A DNA stretch of 64,000 bases, taken from contig JAEMBT020000007.1 of assembly GCA_018873245.2 (NCBI GenBank), positions 434,001-498,000 on the forward strand, read 5' to 3'. This document shows, piece by piece, positions 35,501 to 49,300 of this stretch (within the stretch, counting starts at the first letter, position 1; each line of letters begins with the position of its first letter). The position numbers were made by a program, and so were the translations under genes. This DNA comes from Archegozetes longisetosus (Eukaryota; Arthropoda; Arachnida; Sarcoptiformes; Trhypochthoniidae). The notes beneath the pieces were generated by a model. The model was not told where the DNA came from and searched no databases. It worked only from the letters and a program-made list of their open reading frames with translations.

Positions 35501-38500
35501 TTGACTATATATGTACGACGGTCTCTGTAGTACGGTATCTGGTGCAGAGACTAGACTCAAATACTTTCTAATAAAAAAAAGCAAAAAAAGTGGTCGATCG
35601 TCAAAATTTTGAGTACCAATTGAATGCATGCATACCTTCAACATTCGCTCCTTTTTCAAGTAAAATTTTCGCGATATCGACGTGTCCGTGAATTGTTGCG
35701 TAATTCAAAGCAGTCCAGTGTTGTGTTTCTGATATTATGTGACAGTTACTAAACCTATTATTGCTGCTATTGTTGTTTGGAGCAATTGGTGTCTCGATAT
35801 TAACATTAGCTCCAGATTCAACCAACATCTGAACGATTGGTAGATCGCCAGCAATGCATGATTGCATCAAAATCGTAAGTCCAGAATCATTGATTGTATT
35901 TATGCCATAATTTGCGGGCAATAGCTGTAACGCGTTTGAGAGTAAATCCGTTCGGCCACAGCTCAACATTCGAAACGCTAACTCTACTTTCAATCTTCGC
36001 GCGCACTCATTCTTATCCATCTCTTTTCGGGAATAAATCCATTCGTCGCTATTTATGTAATTAAGTTGGCGAGGAGGACAATCAATACCTGAGCAAAAGT
36101 TGAAGCCAATCCATATTAGAATTTTAATTAATCCTTTTGTATAAATACATAGCATTTTTATTAATCAACCGATTTTGCCTTAATTTGAAACAAATGTTTG
36201 CAAACTTTTTTGATTAGAATTTTAACTACTTTTCAATTGAATGAAAAATAATCCCAACAACAAGAGCTTATTCTTTAAATCTCTAAATATATCAACTTTT
36301 CCAATTAGATAATTAATCAGTAACCAAACTAAAGTTGATTAGTAAACCTCAACATTTGAAGGATACACTGCATGAAAGACTATAAAAATGAAAATTTCCT
36401 GACTTTGAACTTTACTGATCGTGGACTCGAACTGAACTGAACTGGACTAGCTACACATATTGATGAAACAGTTGGATATTTAGCAAAATTCATTCAAACT
36501 TAAAATTAGATTTTTTCAAGTGAACATTCCTTTAATCTACTATGAGCAACATAGCATTAAATATATTGATTATCATATGATTAAGAAAGAAAATACTATG
36601 AACTAATTTAATTGATAGAACTGCAAAAAATGAATTTAGTCCAGTTTTCGAATTGAGCAAATTCTTCTATCCATCAAACGGTTAGCGGAACAAAACTTTT
36701 GGTTTCAGTTCATTAGGCAAGAGATAACTTCATAAAAGTTTTGAGTGATAAATAAGCCTTCAATACCTGGCAATAAAATTCTTGCGGCTTGTAAGACATC
36801 GTCCTTATCAATTGTCAATGACTTTCTATAGTTTGCGTGCGATGACGAAACTCTGAGCCATTCATAAAGAGGAGGTAATACTAGATATGGTCTCTCGTAG
36901 ACTAATTCTTGAGATGCTTTCTGATGATCCATTTGAGTGCTGTGTTCTAATTGCGCGCAACGCATGTAGTAGTATAATGAATAGAGCGCTCCCGCAGACC
37001 ACGAATAAGATGACCACCAATTTTGCGATGACTTCCGATTTGACTGTGGATTACATGCCTGATATTGAGTCACGTTACGTAATATATCGCCTGTAATTAA
37101 ATCAATCATATTTTTAATTTTTAAAAGCTTTTACAAATTATAAACTTTCATTCTTTTGATAATCGAATGAAAGAACTTTTGTTTTATTTTCATTGAGAAA
37201 ATATTTTTTCATATAACTCATTATTCCGTACATTTAAAACTTGAATTTTAGCTAAACTAACCTTTGAGTGTGGAGTTAGTTATTCATTACAGTTCTTACT
37301 CATAAAATACATGAAGTTTTAATACAAAAAGATTATTGAAAAAATAAAGTTTACAAATTGAAAAAGTAGAGATTTGAATTTGACGAATGCTAATTTACAT
37401 AAGTAGCAACTTAATGGCTTTGGTTGGCTATTCATATCTATATATTGACGCGATTCAGCAAAATTCGACACTTAAGTTTGAGTTGATTTTTAGTATAAAC
37501 TCAAGCGTTTGTTATAGTTATTTAATGAGTCTAATCTAGTCCTAAACGACAAATAAATTGTAGATTTAAGAGGATTTTTATGCTATATTCCTAACGAGTG
37601 AGACAATTTTTTGTTTTGCTTATCAAATGAATCAATCTTCAGATCATTTATGATTGCTTCCACTTTTTTAAAGTTATGTTTTTATTATAATGAGCTCTCC
37701 CTAAAGTTTATTTTTGCTTCTGACTATCAGGTTCAAGAAAAGATTTGCAAAACAATTATCAGTAACTGATCTGATCATTTATCATAACTTGAACTCCGTT
37801 TCCTTTGAATGAATTACTAGAATAGATTTGACAGTAACTTGTTTTAGTGAGGTTCATAATTAATACTTTTCTGGCCTAACATTTATTTACTAATATATAC
37901 TTTGTAAATGTTTTCACCTACATCTTCTACTATTTGATTGATAATATCCTTTTTCAAAATAGATAAGACAAATCTTGCTTCCTAACAGACTCTTGTAATA
38001 ACTTGAATTTCTTATTCAAAACAATTGGTATACTTCTAAGAAGTTTGAAAAATTGCTGGTTATCTCATTTTGAATTTGAAACTTATTTTAACGGAAGAAA
38101 AAGTCAAATTTTTGTTATCATACTTTGAAAATATTGAGAGAATCGCACATCAAAAAATGTGAGAAGACAGTTACTTTGTTGACTTAAGTTTCCCTAATAG
38201 GAGCGTATCGAAGGTATGGAACACAAAAACGTGATCGAAAAAAGATTGACACATAATAGGACTCGTTAAAAGACTTATGACTTATTTTACTAGAAAAACA
38301 TTTTTCTACGAAAATAAATAGAAGGCGTTTTGAGTTAAATGCTAACAATGAAGCAAACAACACTCTGCGGGACACTTGAAAATCAGTTCACATATTTTGT
38401 ATGCATAACTCTATTTTGTGAACTGATTTGCGAGCCTCCCATTGAGCGCATCTTTTCTTTTTATTTCATGTTAACATTTTGCGCTAACGCCTACTATTTA

Positions 38501-41500
38501 TTTTCCATAAAAATCTATTCTAGAAAAATAAGTACAGTTTTGCAGCTGAGAATTCGAGGAATTTTAATCTTGCTTTTTAAGTATCTCTTATAAAAAGTTT
38601 TAGTTACACTTCACTGATCAGTAAAATATTCTATTTATGGATTATTTATGTTAAAGAGTCTTATGATTTACTTTATACCTTTTCTAGCAAAAATCTTTAA
38701 AAATGTTTTTAAGTTCAAGATTTGATCTCTTATGTGATAGCAAAAAATGCTTGAAAATAAATAATCAGTAAGTTGTTTATCAAAGAACTTTGAGAAAATA
38801 TATGAAAATTTGATTTTTAAAAGTACCTAATTCTTGAACACTTCCGACACAAGTGGTTAACAATTGCTGCTCAATAGTTTTCGATGGATTTAGTTGTGGG
38901 TTATTTTTCTGATCACTATTACTATCATTCAAAGTATTATTATAATTATGAAATGAAGGTAATGATAGCATCCCGTTTGCAGTTCGACCGGCATTCAAAT
39001 GCGCGAACGGCTGCAAAAGTCCCCAAAAGTCACTATTGTTTGCTATACAAGTGTCCAATAAATTGGCAGTTAATACGAACTCGTTGATTTGCATCGATAG
39101 GCACTGAAGTATTATCTCCTCCAATAAGTTCTCAATGGCTGAAGTCAGATAAATGGCCGCATATTCATCAACTAAGTTACCCATTTTCACGTCACACATC
39201 CATCGGTGAAATTTTCCGACTGAGAACTGAAGTCCAGCCCTGACTGATTTCGATTGTCGGAAATTTTCGGGTCCGCTTACCGCAAATATCGCGGCTGCCC
39301 TGTGACCAGATTTGATGCAGGAATCAGCTAGCGCTGTACTAAGAACTACCTTAATAGATCCACATATCTCGTGCTTTGTACACATTCCTATTCAGAAAAC
39401 AAAAGATTTTAGTTTGTTAATTATTTATGATTCATTATCAAATATAGATTAACTAGTAGCCAAATCTTATTATCTTATCATTTCTGAATAAACAGTAAAA
39501 TTTTCTACACATAAGAGATTAGACAAAAGTTATGAACTAATCTAAGTTTTGTGTTGGCAAAGTTCGTATTTGATATGTTCTTCTGATTCTCATAGTTGAC
39601 AAATATTAATACTTGATGAATACTCAGTACTTAAAAATATGAATAGATACTGTAGTTGACGAAACTTTTTACCTAAAGATCGAGCAAAACGCTGTGCTTC
39701 ACTCGCGATACGGACTAAAGGTCTTTGAAGCAAGTAAGACAAACGCGGCACTGATTCCATTGATATTCTGTTCAGTTGGTTTTTCAGTCTTCCCTGTTGT
39801 AAAAGTCTTAAGACGTCGTGATTGTTCCAGGGATAGTGCTGTAGTTCTACAAGACGCGAATGTGAGTCGATCCAAACAAAGTCATTGTCAGCACTCGTTA
39901 TATTGGTTCCGATTGTCTCTAAGGATGAATGTCTTATTAGTCTTCTAAATGTTGGCTCGTATTCACTGCCAGAATAGTTCGATGAATAGGTCGATGTCGA
40001 ATGACCGCCTAATTAGGATTTGATTAGATACAAATTTATATTCATTCTTTCCAATCATTTTCAAAAATAGGTTTTATATAACTCTTTAAAGAGAAGATAT
40101 GTTCACATTCCTGAGAGTCAAGTCATCAAAATTCGATATGAATACCTCAACCAATTAATAAGAGAATACTAAGATAACATTACAGTCTAGATTGCACTTT
40201 TCTTGTTCGAAATAGGCTTGACGTAGAGTATGCAAACATTTCATTAAATCACTGATCAAATAATTGTATTATGCAAGTAAAAAGGAATCTAATTGAAACT
40301 GTAAGTGAGGTTCTAAATGAAACTGCAATGTTTTTAGTGTTTTCGCATTTGACTTGACAACCTCTACGTGTTATCATAATTTGATGTATTTCTAGCACAC
40401 ACTGTTTGAACGATATTGATCCTAACTTTGAAATTGGTTTTTAAAATGAAGTAAGACTTGGTCTTACTAAGTTTTCAGCATCTCATAAACTTTTAAACTA
40501 TATGTAAACATTTTCGAAAAATGTCTTAGAAGAAACTTTTCAACTTAAAAATACAGTGAAGATGGCAAAATAAACACAAACCATTATGCCTTAAAGACAT
40601 CTGTTCGATGGCTGCACGAACGCAATCCAACTGTCCGATTGATGAATTTTCGCAATTGTTGGTGAAAATGTTCTCATTATCTCTTTTCCTACACTTGAAA
40701 CCACTTTTTCTCAAATTCGAGTGTCTATTAGTTATAAACTGATTAAGATATTCATCATTATTTAACTTTCTTTGATTCAAGTTTGATATGTTTGGCGACA
40801 CTTCATTCGCCAATAAATGTCCAATTTTTGCATCATTCATATCGATATCATCGGTTGGCGAAGAACTGAAATACGAAGATCTGGTGTCGCTCATACTCGC
40901 GTGGCCTGAAGACCTGTTCTCATCGCTTGAAGATCCGCCATAACAGCCTTGCCTAACCTTGCCACTTATATTAAATCTTTGAGAGCCATTGCTGTTATCA
41001 TCGCTGACGACAGTTGCTGGCGATGCGAAACATAGGATATTTCTTCGCCTGGATTTCAATTTAGATAAAACTTTCTTTTTATTGATTATATGATCACCAT
41101 CTGAGGAAGATTTCGATAAAGATCCACATTCTGTAGTTGACGGCGACTCTTTGATCAACTGATTCACTGGCATAGCTTCACTTTCGTCTGCATTGAATTC
41201 CTTTTCATCTATAGCTGTGACTGATTTTGCTGGAAAGTATATCTGTTCAGATATTTTTGATGGCGTTGTTGCCACAGGTCTCTGTTTTGTATTAATTAAT
41301 GTATGTTTGATAGGTGGTGTCTCTCGAATCGGTTTTATTGACTTTTGTGGTGTTTGACTTCTGCCCGAACCTAAACAACATTTTCAATTAATAAGTTTGT
41401 AAATGATTTTTAATCAATCTGCCGTACAATAGAATGCGGTCTGTAATGCTATTCAATAGACTTTCAAATTCAACTTAACAAAAACTCCTAATTCTTTTGA

Positions 41501-42445
41501 AGCCGATAGTGACAGAGATTTTCGATCGTCAAAAGTTCATCTGAATTACTCGTTTTTAAACAAAAAATTGCATTCTCAAACTGTAGGCCTATCACGTGTC
41601 AGTTTTTAAGACTACTTTGCATATTGATTGATTTATAATATATAATAATTTTTAATTAAACAATGCGAATAAGTTACGAGAACTGATAAAAACTTCTAGA
41701 AAGAGTCGCTTACAATATGAAAAGAATTCATTTTGACTTTATTCTGATTAAATAGCTAAAGTACTTGTAATTCAAAATACAGAACGAAATATTACAAAAC
41801 AAACAACTTTGGAGATATGCACAAAATACGTTGGTACTATTTATTGAATTAAAAATTGAATTATCAAAAATGAAACTAATAAATAAACTATGAAGCCTCT
41901 TCTTAACTTAGAAACATATCAAACTTAATCTGAATCGTTTGATCAGAGGAGAAATAAACTTTGACGATACTTTTAAATAATGAAGGCGTAAATAACAGTT
42001 TATTTTACTCAATATGATAGATAATTAAAGATATTATAAAATAATGGTAACACAAACCGGCAGACTCTCTTCCAGAGATATTCTTAACCGGTGATGAAGA
42101 CTGAAACGGCGATAGCGAGAATTTGGGCGAACCATCGCTTCTGTTCGTGATATGAGTCAATAAGGGAGCAGACCCTCCGACGGCATCGCGTCTAAACGGA
42201 CTCAACGGAGTGTTGGGTCTATTCATTAATTGGTCCCTAACTGGACTCGATGAGGCATTCATCTGCGATAAGTCGGATGAAGTGCAATGACGTGACAATT
42301 GGGTCACACTTTGACCGATAACGCGACGAGGTTTTGGTCGAATTATTTCGGGACAGATTTTGTTTGAGTTTAGTTCTAGTTTTGATGGAGAGAGCGATGT
42401 CTGTTGTGGCGATTGGCATGAAATTTGTGCCGTACTTTTCAGCAT
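32504..42445 (-). CDS. ABTB2: Ankyrin-repeat and BTB/POZ protein, ABTB2/ABTB3 (BTBD11) type
   Basis: Eleven coding exons: 42445-42058, 41370-40582, 40008-39673, 39387-38827, 37090-36767, 36088-35636, 34865-34368, 33919-33741, 33659-33315, 33244-33176 and 32845-32504; 4284 nt, 1427 residues, no frame break. Residues 1 to about 390 are Ser/Pro/Asn-rich and low complexity. A histone-fold-like region follows (about 460-560: RPLVRIASEAQRFARSLGMCTKHE). Next are the conserved FSVGKFHRWM, ENLLEEI and LLTTCVGSVQELG blocks, ERPYLVLPPLYEWLRV, and GIDCPPRQLNY. Ankyrin repeats lie at about 840-1010 (GLTILMQSCIAGDLPIVQML, HWTALNYATIHGHVDIAKILL, TPLQLASSSGRIDMVRLLL). The BTB domain starts near 1224 (NNKEMSDCVFKVENRVFYAHKIIL) and runs to about 1330, with the BACK-like LLEYCQAFILQN after it. 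An Asn/Ser-rich insert interrupts the BTB domain after LSNKS. Vertebrate members act as BTB adaptors, with ABTB2 linked to eEF1A and protein turnover; function here is by orthology. The start is the first ATG after an in-frame stop; a 5' non-coding exon upstream is likely. Confidence 0.95.
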
Positions 42446-45400
42446 AATTTGATGACAAACTTGGCTTCAGTTCTGAAAATTGAATGCATTTACAGTTAAA
42501 TTTCATATAACTTTAAAAATCAAATTTATTAATGATTAGAGTTTTGTGATTTCAAATTAACTCAACTTTGAGGATAAAAGCATTTTTAAACTCAGCTTAA
42601 ATAAATGATTTATTTGTATTTAAGAAGTAATTTAATTAGTTTCGAGATCTTCTCCAGTGAAAAATGAGTTTTAAAAATAGTTTAAAAGTTTACTAAAAGT
42701 AAAAAATGTTTTTGCTCTGAAGCAATGAATCAAACGTTTAAAAAATGTAAGATCTGACAGTATATTAAAAAAAAATCTTCTTAAGAGATAAAAACTAAGA
42801 TTTTCAGCATTGATTGTACACAGACGCGAATTTTAAACTTTCGTAAAGAATTTTTGTTTATTTTCTACTTTGAAATACTTTTGAAATGACACCGAGTTTT
42901 TCAGTTATAATCATAACAAGAAAGCAAATAATTTTGAACTCAAACAACAAGTTTAATGCAATTCAATAATAACTAAATTAGAATAAATATTATGTCTAAT
43001 CAAAAGTCGTAATTATGTTATGATAGTATTTATATTTTTCGCGTATATAATAATTTTGTTATTATCAGAGTGACATTAAGTCGAAAACAAGTGCATATCA
43101 TTTAAATACAGAATAGAAATTGAGAAAATGCGTGTTTGACCCGATGTCACCTGAAGACAAAAATTTATTACAAGTTCAAAATCGTATAAATAAAAAATGA
43201 AATATTATTATGTATTAAGAAATGGCATGATTTGTTGAACACAGATTTCCTCTCGAGCTCACTATTATTATAATTTTGCGTAAAGATAGTGGCTTATCCA
43301 CAGTTCAATTTCAGCTATTTTAACAACACTTGAATGGAAGCTAATTTTGTCCATTAAGCTTATTATCCAAACAATTGTCAATTTTAAGTAAGTTCTGTTA
43401 ACTATTAAGTATGAAATTGACTCCAAAAATGCTTTTACATGCTTAAAGTAGGAGTCAATTTAAGTTGTTTCAATCTTATAAACAAATTATACGCCACTGA
43501 TTTGGAGCAAACTTTAATAATGACTTATAATTATGTTTTGGCGATATTTAAGTTTATTACTTGAGCCAAACGCCAAACTACTAGTTTTCTTAAGAAAAAA
43601 TAATGTTAGCCTGGAGCCAGTCATTTGGCATAAATGACAATTAATTATAATTATTATTGCATCAAAAATTTTGATTATGCCTCCGAAAAAGTTTCAGTAT
43701 ATATTATGTAATAGTATTAACTTTATCTAAGCTGTAAGTTATATAATCCATAATAGAGTGTAATAACACTGAGAGGACATCAACGATGACATAAGACAAT
43801 ATGATAGATCATTCTCAGGCGATCAACAGAACATAATTTATAGTTACTTTGCTTTTTGAAAAACTTCTAAAGTATTTCAATTGATTTTCTGTTTAAAAAA
43901 CAACATTTTCAAATACTTCGCTTTTTTAAATTGAATCATTTAAGGAAATCAATTGTATTGAGATATACATTAGAAATACTTCTCTAAATACTTATATATC
44001 ACGTCATTAAGCAATTCATAAATGATGAGCAAAAGTGCTTAACCTGTTTCTCATTTAATAATGTGGCGAATCTGAGACTTTATTAATGATGTTTGGTTTA
44101 TTGTTTTAAAGTGCTCATTAAATCAGTCTTTATAATTCTAGAAAATGATTCTCAGCCATTTGCCCTCACATAATGTCAATAAAATCACGAACAGGACCAC
44201 AACTACCAACTTACGAAAGTTAACATTATACCAAATGAAATATTTTTACCTCAATAAGAGTTGAAGTTTTCTTTTATTGAGCATCGATCAAGATAAAAAT
44301 AAAATCTCTGAAAAAGTTTGATTTTATTTGAACTTTCTTATAAAAAATATTGACTAACTCACTTTAGAAACAACAAGATGACATCGTTTTTAATCAGATT
44401 ATATTTAATGTATTTTAAATAAAACAGTTTGAGGCAATTATTTTAATTTTCATTCCAGAGAATAAGTTTATTTCTAAGTTTGAAAACAGAATATAAGGGA
44501 CTGATTAGGGAATAGGGGCTAATGAATAGTTTGCTTTATTTTTGATGGCCTCCGAATAATTAACTGAATCTAAACTAGATTTAAATGGGGTTTCGTCCAA
44601 TAGATAAAAGAAGAAACATTGCGAGACAATTATCAATGTTTAAGGATAATTCATTATTAAGAAAGTCATTATTCTCTTTCAGGAAAATCAACGATAATAA
44701 TCAATTTGAGTGAACTCTTTCTGTGTCCGCTGTTTACTTCTCAACGAATAGTTCAACATTTCATGTTTCAATGTTACGTTTAATTGAATTTTTGAATATT
44801 TTTTGCATAGCTGTACAATTATTGATACTTTAAAATCATTGATTGTTAGCCTGAAAGACAGGAAGCTCTCAAATAAGCATAAGTCAATTTAATTAAGTCA
44901 TAAAACTTAGGGAAAACAACTAACTTTAAGGGTTTCGCTTAGTTTTGCGCAAATAAATGTTTACTTCGACTCTAACAATAGCTGTTTCTGCCAACCATTT
45001 AATTGAAGCATTAAAGACTTTTAGAGTTTATTTCATGTTATTTTCTAAGCCATCCAAACAATGATAAAAAGCCTGATCAATATAGTTTCAATTAGAAACA
45101 AATGTTAAGTGTTTTGCTGCAATTATCATAAAATTTTCCGATTGATAACATTTTTCTTAGCGGAAAATATTTGAGTTTCTAAGCTATCGAAATTCTTAGA
45201 ATTTTTTCGAAAAAAAAATTTTCATTGCATTGAAGAAGAAAATTCACGAAAACTAAATGATAATTAAATGAACGGCTATATATTTTATAATGATTTTAGA
45301 TTTTTGGTTAAGATATAATTACTTTATCTAAATGTTAGTGAAATTGAGGAGCCTTATCTAACTATAGAGTGCAGGCTCAACAATGTAGAAATTAATTTAA

Positions 45401-46285
45401 GATTTCAATTAAGAAAGACTTGTGTTGTATGTTCACATTTTATAGCCAGCTCTTCACATTATCATGAATTTTACCGTAGCATTCGATATCTAACAATACA
45501 TAATAAGGAAATACTATGATTTATGCTTTAATAATAAACTGGATCTTAAGATAGAAAATAAAAAGAAGAACATGCAGTCAATATGTACTGAAGATGTATG
45601 GGTTGGCTCGAAGGCAAATACTATAATGCGAATGAAACGCCTCTCAATCAAATGAATGGCATCAGAAAGACATCTGCAAATGAGATATGCGTTTCACTTC
45701 ACTTATAAATAATGACCGGATCTTAAAAAATAAATGTTTTTTAGATCTTGTATTTCAAATCTAACTTCTAATTAAAGTAGAAATACTTCGAATTACTATT
45801 TGCTGACAAGAACCTGAAACACTGATAAAGCCTAAATATTTTATAAATTCAGAAAATCAAATGTGCACATTTTGCAGAAGTCATCCAATCTTATTTTCAT
45901 CAACTCTGAAGAAAAGTAGTTATAGTAATGCTATTAAAAAAAAAGTTGGGATCAAGTTCTCAAATAAGTGTTTCATGAGAACTGAAATAATATTGACTTA
46001 GTTTAACAATAATTTTAGAATTAATGATTGTCTAGATCTGATTATAATAAATACAATCTTGATCTGATTATTCACGATTTTCATTCACATCATACAAATA
46101 GCCACAAATATTTGAAGGTTATATTCACAAAAATATATTAATAATATTTAGATTCGCCTTCGAAAACATTGAGACGTCCTGTATTTTGAATGCATAATAA
46201 GACTAAATCAATGCTACCGTCGATCAAATTCATTTTTATTGCCTGAAAAAATGCTAGAATACAAGCAGATAAAAAACTCATTACT

Positions 46286-46287
<2 letters not shown>

Positions 46288-46321
<34 letters not shown>
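46288..46321. repeat. (CT)17 microsatellite
   Basis: Uninterrupted CT dinucleotide run of 34 bases, followed by an imperfect pyrimidine tract (TCCTCTTTCTTTCTC). As GA on the minus strand it would sit within a possible first intron or promoter of the ankyrin-BTB gene, where GAGA-type tracts can bind GAGA factor in arthropods; that role is speculation. Confidence 0.9.
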
Positions 46322-46324
<3 letters not shown>

Positions 46325-49300
46325 TCTTTCTTTCTCGCATCTAATGAAATGTGTTGGGAACTGAGAGGAAAAATAAATTGATGACAATTAAGTTTTGATA
46401 CTTTGGGCTAAAAAATAAAAAAAACTGGATTTAGTCTTATGGGATATCCGAAAATGAAGTGTCACTGATATCATGTTTGTTCAATCATAAAATAAGAGAT
46501 TAAATATTTGCGCTCTTAAGGGTGTGCGTCAAACTCTTAAGAATTTGAAAATTATTTGCTCGTATTATTAGTTCGTACTATCAAATTATCAAAACTCATA
46601 GCAATTTCTGATCTATTTATAGAAAATTGATTAGCAATATTAGTCGTTTGACGAGGTATTCATGTTCAATATAGAATGATTTTATTGTCTCATATTGACA
46701 AATATCTAAAAATGTTGACTATTCAAAAGGTTATTTTTAATACTAGTATTAATCAAAATTGAAGGCATACGAGAAAAGTGTGACTATAATTACACCTTAA
46801 TTGCACAAAAGTTATTCATTTTCCAAGTGAGTAAACTTTAAGTTTGTTCGATCACTCATATAATACTGGAAGCGATATATCCAGATTTGATTGACTAAAT
46901 TTGCCTTAAGCCATAAATTCCAGCAAAACATTATTCAAAGTACAAATAATTTGGCCAAAGGCTCAATTAATTGTAATGAAAGAGAAGAGGAGAATAAATT
47001 ATCTCAGTTTCAAACAGAATCAACGGTATCAATGTATAAGGAAAAAATTCATTTAAAGTTTCGCTGCTTTAGACTTTTCAAATTTAAATTTAATCAAATT
47101 GAGTCGAAAGAAAATCCAAGACTGATAGATACGCAAACATTGCTTTTATTTATTTGAAACCTGACAATAGGAATGCTTGTACTCAATTTTATTTGTATTT
47201 TGAAAATTAAGAGCTAAGCAGATCGGGTCTCTTAAACAGCGATTCCAAATCTGTTTCAATTTTTCTCTATAATTAACAAATAATTCATTTTTGAAATTTT
47301 CCTTTAAGTCAGATTCCATTAAAGATTCCGTAAAAGGATTGGGATTTTCCTGCACTTATACAGTTTCCTCATACACTTAAGGGATTCTATTTATACAGCA
47401 GTAACTTCTCTATGGTTTGATAAACTTTCAGACTTTGTCTCGAAATATTTGTTTTAAAACTTAACAGCCATACGAATAAATAATACGATCCTTCCAAAGG
47501 TAATAATGTTTTTAAATCCTTAACGTGTTCTCCAAATTAATAGATCTGTTTTCGAACTATACATATGAAATCTTAGAAATTTTATGCAAAAATTAAAAAT
47601 TTACTGACGTATTCGTTTAGAGCGAGAGCCTTGAAGTGAATCTAAAAAAGGAGATAACTTTTGAATTATAAATTCACCTGCGATTTATTGCAAATTTAAT
47701 CTGAAGTCAAACTATTTTTATTCAGACACCGAGATTCACTGTATGTTTAATCTGAACGCAATCAGTGATTGAATTTGACTTGAATTACAAAAATATTATA
47801 AATATTCAGTGAAAATAATCGACGAAACAAACCAGATTTTTATAATTCACTTAAACTGATAGCTGCATCTCAAATACAAACTAATTGATTATTCGATTGA
47901 GTAAATTTAATACCGAAGAAAAATAAACAAAATAAACACAAGTCTGATCTGTTTCATAAACGCTTATTATAGGCAAATAATTTTCGAGTTACGGCTTGAG
48001 CCAAAATTGAATAAAATAAAATTCATGAAATAGTAAGGAACTAATTAATATAATAGAAGTGTTTTGATTCAAGATTCAATAGCTTTTATAGTAGTTGGAA
48101 CTGATCTTCAACAAAAATGCTGCAAGCGAGCTTTAAATGTTTGTTTAAAGCTTTACAGTTTTATCAATAATCCATTAACTTAAAGTTTATTATCAAAATA
48201 AAGTCAAAAATCTTCATAACTTACGCATAAAACTCACTCTCAGATCAATTATCCTTCAAATTATTTTCTATAACGACTGAAATTCTTAATTAAAAAGCTT
48301 GACGAATCATTTTCCAAATACATAATTTATAAGCGAGGATTTTTAGCTGAAAATTTGAACCCAAGCTCAAGGAAAAATAATTTTATATGCAAAACATTTT
48401 ATTCGTTTTTCAAGGTATTTGCATTATTTCTAACAAAATAGTTGAATAATTACCGCTATTTTCGAGACATTTTTGCACCAAAATTAGGAGTTTGTGTGGG
48501 CTTCAACAAATTACAAAAACTGTAATTTTTCATCTGTTTCATGATTTTCATTAAATATCTATAATATTAATTGAGATTGTATCAGAATTTTTGAGGTGAA
48601 GGAGAAATCTTATGGCAGTCAATGTTTTTCTTCACATTTTTCATTAGTTTTCTATCAATTATGTGGCATTGATTTGCAAAATAAAATCTCTTCCTTACAC
48701 GGAATAAACTTAATAGCTATAAAGATTGACAAATTTCTACTAAAAGTTTTAGTTAAAATACAATAATTAAATAAATCAAACTGAACTCTGAAAATTAAGA
48801 TCCATTTTAATTCAAATAGTTTTTTTATCAAGTATTAAGTTTTTTTCCACTTAAATGACTTGACTAAAAGCAAATTTTGTCTGAATCACTTTCCATTAAT
48901 AAGAATATAAAGAGTAAGAATATTTATTGAAGCTAACCAACTTTAAATCAGCTTTTAGTTAGTGTTAATTTCCATGCATTATTTAAGAACAGGAATTCAA
49001 TAATTTAAAATGTTCTCAAACTTTATAATCTAATACAAAAAGTAAGAATAAGTTTTCGAATTTTTTCTTCTTCTTCTAAACTGATTTGGAGCAAGATATT
49101 TAATTACAATCTTGAAATGAACTGCTAAGTAAACAATTACATTAAAATAACTTTATAAGATTAGTACGATTTCTGGACCAAAGTATTTGAAAATTTGATT
49201 CTAAAAATCCATTGATGGGGTTATAGTTAGCATTAGAGGTCACATATTATTTGCCCTAAAGAAATCTGTTGGCCATTGGCCCAAATGATTTGGTAAACTT

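Noticed and set aside
46288-46321. CT tract as a branch/polypyrimidine signal of an exon
   Set aside because: No exon follows on the plus strand; it is a plain microsatellite.
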